Assembly (NCBI GenBank): GCA_012934845.2 | Contig: WNNJ02002958.1 | Coordinates: 1-64,000 of the forward strand | Source: Pomphorhynchus laevis | Lineage: Eukaryota > Acanthocephala > Palaeacanthocephala > Echinorhynchida > Pomphorhynchidae | Reading direction: 5' to 3' | Length of the DNA: 64,000 nt | Part shown: in pieces, positions 57,644 through 64,000 of the stretch | Position numbering within the stretch: position 1 is the stretch's first letter | How the letters are laid out: each line of letters begins with the position of its first letter | The notes under the pieces: generated by a model | What the model was told of the DNA's origin: nothing | The model's input: the letters and a program-made list of their open reading frames with translations, nothing else | The model's database searches: none | Translations under genes and position numbers: made by a program

Positions 57644-58481
57644 AAATATTATGATAAAATCCATTTAACATAAATTTTATCCGCTTTGATTGTATAACAA
57701 GTTGAAAATTGTTAAAAATTACCAAATTATTACTTCAGTAATTTTCTAAAGATGCTAGCAGAGGTTAACGAAATATCAATAAAAAATTTTCTTCTTTCTT
57801 TGATCCAGCTCCAATAATTCTTTATCAATAATAAATCATTATCAATTTTTTAAAATTATATTTTTAATATTGTGATTATATTTTTAATATTCAATATTAA
57901 AAATATTGAATATATTTGAATTTTAGCTCAAATTTCCTAACAAATCAACGTCTTTATAGGTATCTCTAGCTTATTTTGGTTCAACTATTTAAATATTAAG
58001 CAATCCTGATCATTTAGAATGATAAAATTATCATAATTGATTACACGCAAGTGGAAATTAAGAAAACATTCACTATTCCACTATCATATTTAATATAGAA
58101 GGTATTTGACTATATGTGTGGCAGATATCGATTGTATTTTATATCTTATGTTTAAATATATGTATAGTTACATAAAACATGATAGATGAGATCTTAACAA
58201 CACTCGGTGTATATTTTTTATATAAATCATTTTTGAAAATTCGAAATCAATTGAGAACCAACAATCCGGATTACGGCGTTTTGGTCATTTTTCAAATCAC
58301 CACCGTTTAGTGGTGATACGTTCAATACTGTCCGCAAAAGACTGAAATCCATATAACATTGTAATATTATAAATCCCATTTCCTCTCTTATTCTTTAATG
58401 TCCTTGAATAACTACAAGGCTTCCTATCCCTCTATGGCCAACAGCGATCAGTATCCATTGCTGCAGAATCTCGTTCAAATT
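57644..58481. repeat. 839-bp dispersed direct repeat, copy 2
   Basis: The partner of 46725-47563, in the same orientation and about 10.9 kb away. The two flanks differ, so the borders are sharp at AAATATTATG and TCTCGTT(T/C)AAATT. Near-identity suggests a recent origin compared with the decayed LINEs between the copies. Confidence 0.85.
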
Positions 58482-58769
58482 CTCAAAGAAATTCGGTAAA
58501 TCACTTTTAACAAAGTGATTTGGTAAAATCACAATTTCGTGTAAGTGTACAGAATCTGACTTGGTGGTATGTTTAGCCTTCGCGTCCTTGTGAATTTTAG
58601 ATTACACACTAAATTGCAGTTAGAAGACTACATTTTATATATAATTATCGATCACTTAAAAATCTCAATCTGAGATTTGTAATAATATCTGGGGTTTTAA
58701 ACATCTATAATATAATATCCATCTAATATCCATCTGCATGATGGATTCTATTTTCACAATAAATATAAA
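58482..58769. other. Spacer with one hairpin
   Basis: AAATCACTTT-taac-AAAGTGATTT lies at 58498-58521; nothing else is recognised. Confidence 0.4.
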
Positions 58770-58910
58770 ACGTATTGCCTCAACATATTCTTTAACTCAT
58801 AATTTCCTTTTATATCTCTTCAACGAATCATTGAGCTTTGCCGTCCGCTTTTTGTTGTGGCTCCAACGTATCGCCACATTTCCATTCATCTCCTTCGTCT
58901 TTATATGTGC
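58770..58910 (+). mobile_element. L2-like LINE 3' scrap
   Basis: CGTATTGCCTCAACATATTC and following sequence match the 3' region of family G at 30789-30940 (GCATTGCCTCAACATATTAT). It is too short to place further. The open frame at 58738-59082 is incidental. Confidence 0.5.
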
Positions 58911-59254
58911 CTCGAGCAGAAGTGAAGTATGGAGAACATGTGATAAGCCCGCTGGCCTCTGTCTGCTCGAGCTCCCTTTTGGGTGGTATTGTACTTCTAA
59001 AATTACTCATAAATACGTGTGCGAACAAATCATATTACAAAATAACAAATTAAAACGAAGTTCAATGTATCTAAACGATTAGTACTGATATTGACCGATC
59101 GTTACAGACGATTTTGAGATTAAGAGGGGATATGGCGGTGCTGCTTGATCTCAATGTATATAATTCCTTGTCTAACTACTTTATTGTTACAATAAAATAA
59201 AAACAAATTAAACTTAAAATAAAAAGTTAATGTATTTTTATACTTTCAGATTTA
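58911..59254. other. Unassigned segment with a 10-bp inverted repeat
   Basis: CTCGAGCAGA (58911) and TCTGCTCGAG (58960) flank about 40 bp. The GC content is higher than around it. No domain was recognised. Confidence 0.35.
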
Positions 59255-60185
59255 ACACAAGATCAGTTTGATTACCAGGCATTAGAGTTGATTGCTGTTT
59301 ATACATAAAGTCCGCTTCCTGTATTATTCTTTTAAACTATTACTTTTAAAGGAAAGTGGCGTTGCTTTTTCAAAATCAATTATGTTGTCTTGTGAAACAG
59401 CAAGATCTACTATAACACTACTTGTATCCCCATGCCGAAGAATATATTTATGTTGTTTAATTCTTGTGGGTAATCCTTTGACTGTTTGACCAATATACAC
59501 TTTATCACAATCCTAAAACGGTATTTTATACACACAACACGTTGATAAAATTGGATTTTGTTTATTATGGAGTTGGGGTAGTTTTTAATTGTAATGTATA
59601 CGTTCATCAGCATTGGGACTCGTGTCATTATTCTTAGAGAATCTATTAATTCGTTTATTACAACCCTCATTTAGAGTACCCACACACACCTATTTATTTT
59701 TAGACCAATAACTGCATTTCTTTTCCGTTTAGAGATAACAAATGCCTTTTATAATTCAATTAGAAAAACCATTAACTAACAATGTCAAATTAATTTCACC
59801 AATTCTCTTTTTATATGTTGTGCTATCAGAGCAAATATATTTTGCCCTTCGGAATAAAGCAGACGCAAATGAAATTTTCCAACTTCATGGAATTCGTGTA
59901 ACCTATGGTACAATGTTTGGTATATCACCAATCATTTTGGAAGACACCTGTTCGTATATTATCATTAGTATCCCAAACCTTATTAACATTGAGAAAGGAA
60001 ATGTGTCCATCAACTTCAGCAGAAATTTTCCATTGTATAGCCAAATCAAAAGAATTTAACAGATTTAAGAAATTCTCATCGAACAATCCTTCTTTGTATG
60101 TATAATAAAGACATCATCTACATATCTTATTCATTAAACAATGTCAGTTTGAAATATAAAGTTTGACGATATCTCACAAATCTCA
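59255..60185 (-). mobile_element. Penelope-like element with C-terminal GIY-YIG endonuclease, decayed
   Basis: In minus order: RYVDDVFIIHTKKDC near 60140-60090, the catalytic motif C; LLNSFDLAIQWKISAEVDGH and ISFLNV near 60060-59990; and, towards 59530-59330, VYIGQTVKGLPTRIKQHKY with LRHGDTSS and NIIDFEKATPL, a GIY-YIG nuclease of the canonical Penelope order (RT then endonuclease). The sequence has several breaks and no intact product. It lies about 60 bp beyond the HINT1 stop codon. Confidence 0.75.
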
Positions 60186-60207
60186 GCTAAAATCAATATT
60201 ACTAAGC

Positions 60208-60213
60208 TTTATT
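60208..60213 (-). terminator. Poly(A) signal of HINT1
   Basis: TTTATT on the plus strand is AATAAA on the minus strand, 36 bp after the stop codon; a second possible signal overlaps nearby. Confidence 0.5.
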
Positions 60214-60248
60214 TTAAAATAAATGGAACATGTTCATTCTTAGTCCAA

Positions 60249-60413
<165 letters not shown>

Positions 60414-60639
60414 CTAAACAATTATTTTAAATTACATTAATTATTATTAAAGCACAAGTATTAATTATTTTTAAGAAAAATGCTGAAAATTATTTATTTT
60501 AGAGATTAAGATAATCTTAGAATAATATTATATCTCAAAGATTAAGTTTTTAAAGATTTTGTTTTTCTAATAATTTGTGATTAATGAAAATCGTTCAAAA
60601 GCATAAAGTTAAAGTTTCTGAAACTGTTTTTTAAGTGAT

Positions 60640-60810
60640 AACACACAATCGCTAGCCTTCAACTTTTCGCCCCATCTCAATTCACCCCTCATCTTCATTA
60701 TATTTCCTTCATTTTCTTGTTTTTTATTTTATTTCCTATTGTGATTTGTTTTCTTATATAGGCTTACATAAGCGCGCGTTTGCCAATCGGAATAAATTAT
60801 CTTTTTTAAA
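60640..60810 (+). mobile_element. LINE 3' terminus scrap
   Basis: CCTTCATTTTCTTGTTTTTT, GGCTTACATAAGCGCGCG and TTTGCCAATCGGAATAAATT follow the arrangement of L2-like 3' regions (CTTGTAAGCG...CATTTGCC...AATAAA). It lies within a presumed HINT1 intron. Confidence 0.45.
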
Positions 60811-62764
60811 ATCGTTATTTATTTTGCTCAAAACGATAGCAGTAGCTGTTGAATAAAAACCTAAAATCTAATGTTTTTTGTTTGTCATTGACTCTTTCAA
60901 AATAACTATGTGGATCTTAATAATTATTATATTATGTCAGCGGTCAAAGCAAATCCAATGTTCGATCTTATTATTTTACATTAATATTTTCGTAACAGCA
61001 TTTCAAGTCCTGTTTTAAACATATTGATCACAACATTTGTTAATGGAGTCGATATTTTATTAAATAATATGCTATTATTTATTAATAGCATATTTTTATA
61101 TTAGTCAATATTTTATCTATTAATTCTAAGTAAAAACTACTTAGAATTAGTTCGATATTTTTATTATGTTAACTGAGTGTTTCCTAAACTTCGCCATACT
61201 TTGGCAGTCAACTGATCATTATTAAAATCGAATGCAGTTTTTTCTTGTGTTTTGGGTAAGCGTACTATCCCATTTTCAAATAACTTTATAACCCGAATGC
61301 TTCAATGGAATTGAAGCGTGCAGGATCCGTTTTATTCTTTATAACCTGTTTGCTTTTATAGGAGAAATTATTAAACTGTCAGAAATTAATGATTTTATTG
61401 CAAAATCTTTCTTAATAGGATTTCAAAGTTTAGCTATAGACCGAAATTTAACAAAAAACTGATACCGCCAAAGAAATGGACAAAATAATTTTGCTTGCAA
61501 TTTTCGATCAGCAAGCTGAGTCTACGTGTTTATAAAGTAAAAATAATGCAAAATAAAATGCAAATAAGTTTTATAATTTAAATAAAATTGTTGCGGGCTG
61601 GAACAAGATCGATAAAGATCTACCACCTTCACTCCAAGCGCTACGCGATCTGGCTATTGGCCATTACTTGGACTTTTTAAACGTGATCACGTGAAGCAGT
61701 TTATATTTTAAAGTGTAAACACCTTGGGATGCAAACTTTTACTTTTTTAAGAATTAATAATTCATCAAACTTTTTGAAAATAAGAAAAAATAATAAAGTC
61801 GTAACCAAAAATACATAGTTTCAGTATTTCTGACAGAGGTCATATTACCGGGAAAACAAAGTCCACAGGTCTTAATATGTATAATATTAAGACCTTATAA
61901 TATTTATATAGAATATTAATATTTAATATGTAAATATTAAACTAATATTTTGTTGATGTATAATATCTACATTCCAAGAAAAATAAAAAATCATCAAACT
62001 TGAAAATTAGCAGAAAAATAATGTGCTATCACACTGATTGATCATACGATCTGTCTTTTGGACGTGGACTGTAAATCTCGCCTTTTTAGGTAAAGAATGA
62101 TAAAATGCATAATATGCAAAATAGTGATGTTTGGACATTACAGATGTACTCGTTTCTGGACGATGTCAGATGTTCTCGTTTCTGGACATAACATTGCATT
62201 TTGTATTCCACTCGTTTTTGGACACGGATATCTATTCTCCACTATTAATGGATAAAATATCATGTTCTAGTTTTTGGACATGAAAACATTACGATTATTT
62301 GGATTAAGGAATAAACGTCAAAATTAAATGTATTGAAATAAGCAAATAAGAATCAAAACTAAAATATTTAGACTGCGTATTGCAAAATCGTATAGAAATA
62401 AATTTTAAAATTAAATTATCCTGAAATGATGTTTGATACGGTTTTCTATATCTTCGCCGTCACCATTATGTGCCTCATCAAAATTTACATTTGACCTCGA
62501 ATCATTATTACCCAGACTTTCATCAAGGTTACATCGTAAATATGATCATCTTCTTCCACCTCAGTCCTCAGAGATTCACCAACAGCTGCATCCATTTCGT
62601 GTGTGGATTTATTTTCATCTGGTCGGCTAATTTAGCTGAAAAGCTCGTGGTATATTGTAAGAGAATATTATTTTCTACAGATAAAATATGATTTTCTCAC
62701 AAACATTTTCTCACAAACATTCATTTTACATTTGACCTCGAATCGTTAAATCAAAAATCCACAA
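60811..62764. other. Intergenic or intronic AT-rich DNA
   Basis: No exon is recognised. Two perfect 12-bp palindromes lie close together (61066-61094 and 61121-61149). Frames at 62433-62691 show no family resemblance. If HINT1 extends to the right, this is intron. Confidence 0.45.
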
Positions 62765-63250
62765 GAATCAACTGAATTTACCCTTAAGACCCATCATTAG
62801 CCTAAGTGGGACAGTCACCCACGACATTGCTATGAATTATAAATGACTTAATTAGAGAATACCTTGATTCTACATTTATTATCAAGTCGTCGGAAGAACT
62901 ACCTAAAAATGTGAAAATAAAAAATAGCGATAAAGTTGACTATCTGGATGTTGAGTCCTTATTCACGAATGATCCTGTGAAAGAGACTATTGAAATAATA
63001 TTAAACAAGGTCTACAACCATACCACAATTAATCCGCCAAATATTGATCAAGCGACAATGAAACGGCTGTTAGAGATATGCACTACAGAAACACCTTTTA
63101 ACTTTAATGGTGAAAATTACTTGCAAACCGAAGGAGAATCAATAGGGTATCCGCTTGGCCCAGCATTTGCAGACTTCTATATGAGTCATTTAGAAAGAAC
63201 ATTGATCAATTATCATATTATGAGAGCATCAAAATATCTAAAATATCTTT
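62765..63250 (+). mobile_element. Penelope-like element, middle of the reverse transcriptase
   Basis: LPLRPIISLSGTVTHDIAM (about 62775-62835) is followed by DYLDVESLFTNDPVKETIEI (motif A), LLEICTTETPFNFNGENY and YPLGPAFADFYMSHLER (motif B) within the frame 62911-63399. This is canonical Penelope-type sequence, unlike the Naiad-like copies at 17185 and 63560. The remainder of that frame, after about 63250, does not match the family. Confidence 0.7.
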
Positions 63251-63559
63251 GCGCATACTCTAGATCAATTCCGGTTAATCCTGCTTCAAGAGGTGAACAC
63301 ATTGCCACCGAGAAATTCCATACTGCGGCGCATAATGAGGAAGGGTTGCCAATTCCCAAACCGCCAAATCGTGTAGGAAGGGCTATGATTTCACGTTGAA
63401 AATCTTTTATTTGCGTCTGGCATGTTATTTTAGGTAAAAAGAATTTGTCAATGCAGCAATCTAACGGGGTAATCTCGGTTTACATTTGCACGATCGAAAC
63501 ATAGGATTAAAAATTTCTAAGATGAAAAAATTTGAAAAAGTTTTTCAATCAACTTTATT

Positions 63560-64000
63560 ATGATATACTAATGAAAGAGGTATGCAAATATACAAATGAA
63601 CATATATGTATGTTAAATAATTATTTTTTTGTTAAATAATTTTAACAAAAAAATAATAGGGTCAGATTTAAGTAAATATATTCCTAAAATAAGGTATAAA
63701 CTCCTACCACCATTAGGACGAAAAATTTGTAATTATAATAAAGAATTAAAATCAATATGTAACGATAATATTAGAAACATAATGGAAACAGAATGCAATT
63801 GTAAAAGTCTTAGTTTTGATAAAATAAATGAACATATATGTACCCATAATCTAGAATTAATTGAAAATTGTGAATTAAGAAAGCTGCTATCAAAAGGGTA
63901 TAAATATAGATTAAATAACAACAACGACAAAAATAAAATTTACAGTTCGTTATATAATAACTTAAATGATTACTTTAGTAAGCTGATTAATAGTGAAAGC
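63560..64000 (+). mobile_element. Naiad-like Penelope element, N-terminal part, running off the window
   Basis: From 63655 the plus strand encodes IRYKLLPPLGRKICNYN, then ETECNCKSLSFDKINEHIC, then LRKLLSKGYKYRLNN, the CxC and KGxKYR blocks upstream of the reverse transcriptase. The last 100 bp equal 17200-17300. At 63560-63587 a 28-bp piece of the reverse transcriptase gene itself (equal to 17497-17524) precedes it out of order, followed by a perfect 16-bp palindrome (63621-63656). Confidence 0.75.

Noticed and set aside
46725-58481. The 839-bp direct repeats as long terminal repeats of one element
   Set aside because: The ends are not TG...CA, no primer-binding site or polypurine tract is apparent, and the interval holds a host-like secreted gene and unrelated LINE and SINE-like pieces rather than gag/pol.
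60414-64000. Search for the first HINT1 exon on the minus strand
   Set aside because: I found no sequence resembling the conserved N-terminal half (FHDxxPQAPxHFLVIP); it is probably beyond the window.

Overview
The window is eukaryotic and AT-rich. It looks like an invertebrate, most likely an arthropod: the U2AF large-subunit homologue ends in the arthropod-like tail YHRREF, the Hsp70 is cytosolic and ends in EEVD, one host gene is spliced, and Penelope-like elements occur beside L2-like, CR1-like and RTE-like LINEs. I cannot name the species. Four host genes are supported. They are an intronless heat-inducible HSP70 (13107-15044, minus), a splicing factor U2AF large-subunit homologue read as one exon here (44718-46367, plus), a large secreted cysteine-repeat protein of unknown family (54515-57298, minus), and the last coding exon of a HINT1-type histidine-triad protein (60249-60413, minus). 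HSP70 has a TATA box and two clean heat-shock element arrays upstream, and all four genes have plausible AATAAA signals.

Almost everything else is transposable-element sequence. From 1 to 11760 there is a pile of LINE pieces ending in one apparently intact two-ORF L2-like LINE (7341-11760, minus). From 17185 to 31740 lie a Penelope-like element, a foldback element, a Tc1/mariner element with iterated ends, CR1-like LINEs, and a CR1-like LINE inserted in frame inside an L2-like LINE. From 32170 to 40910 a CR1-like LINE is split by a nearly full-length but decayed L2-like LINE and followed by further L2-like fragments. The stretches 39090-39820 and 40910-42500 code for nothing recognisable but are strikingly rich in TTTAGC on one strand. 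From 43087 to 54250 there are hammerhead-like repeats, two tails of a LINE-type restriction-like endonuclease, an RTE-like LINE broken by an inversion, and tRNA-headed SINE-like units. Two almost identical 839-bp direct repeats (46725-47563 and 57644-58481) bracket about 10 kb that includes the cysteine-repeat gene. The right end (59255-64000) holds three Penelope-like pieces of two types around the HINT1 exon.

The host genes share no operon-like organisation and are independent units among repeats. Recurrent themes of the repeats are 3'-terminal hairpins shared by LINE families, hammerhead-like motifs in Penelope-type and SINE-like repeats, and perfect short palindromes at rearrangement junctions. 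The best candidates for something undescribed are the 927-residue two-cysteine-repeat secreted protein, the TTTAGC-rich tract, and the structured RNA after the Penelope-like reverse transcriptase at 17356-18753.
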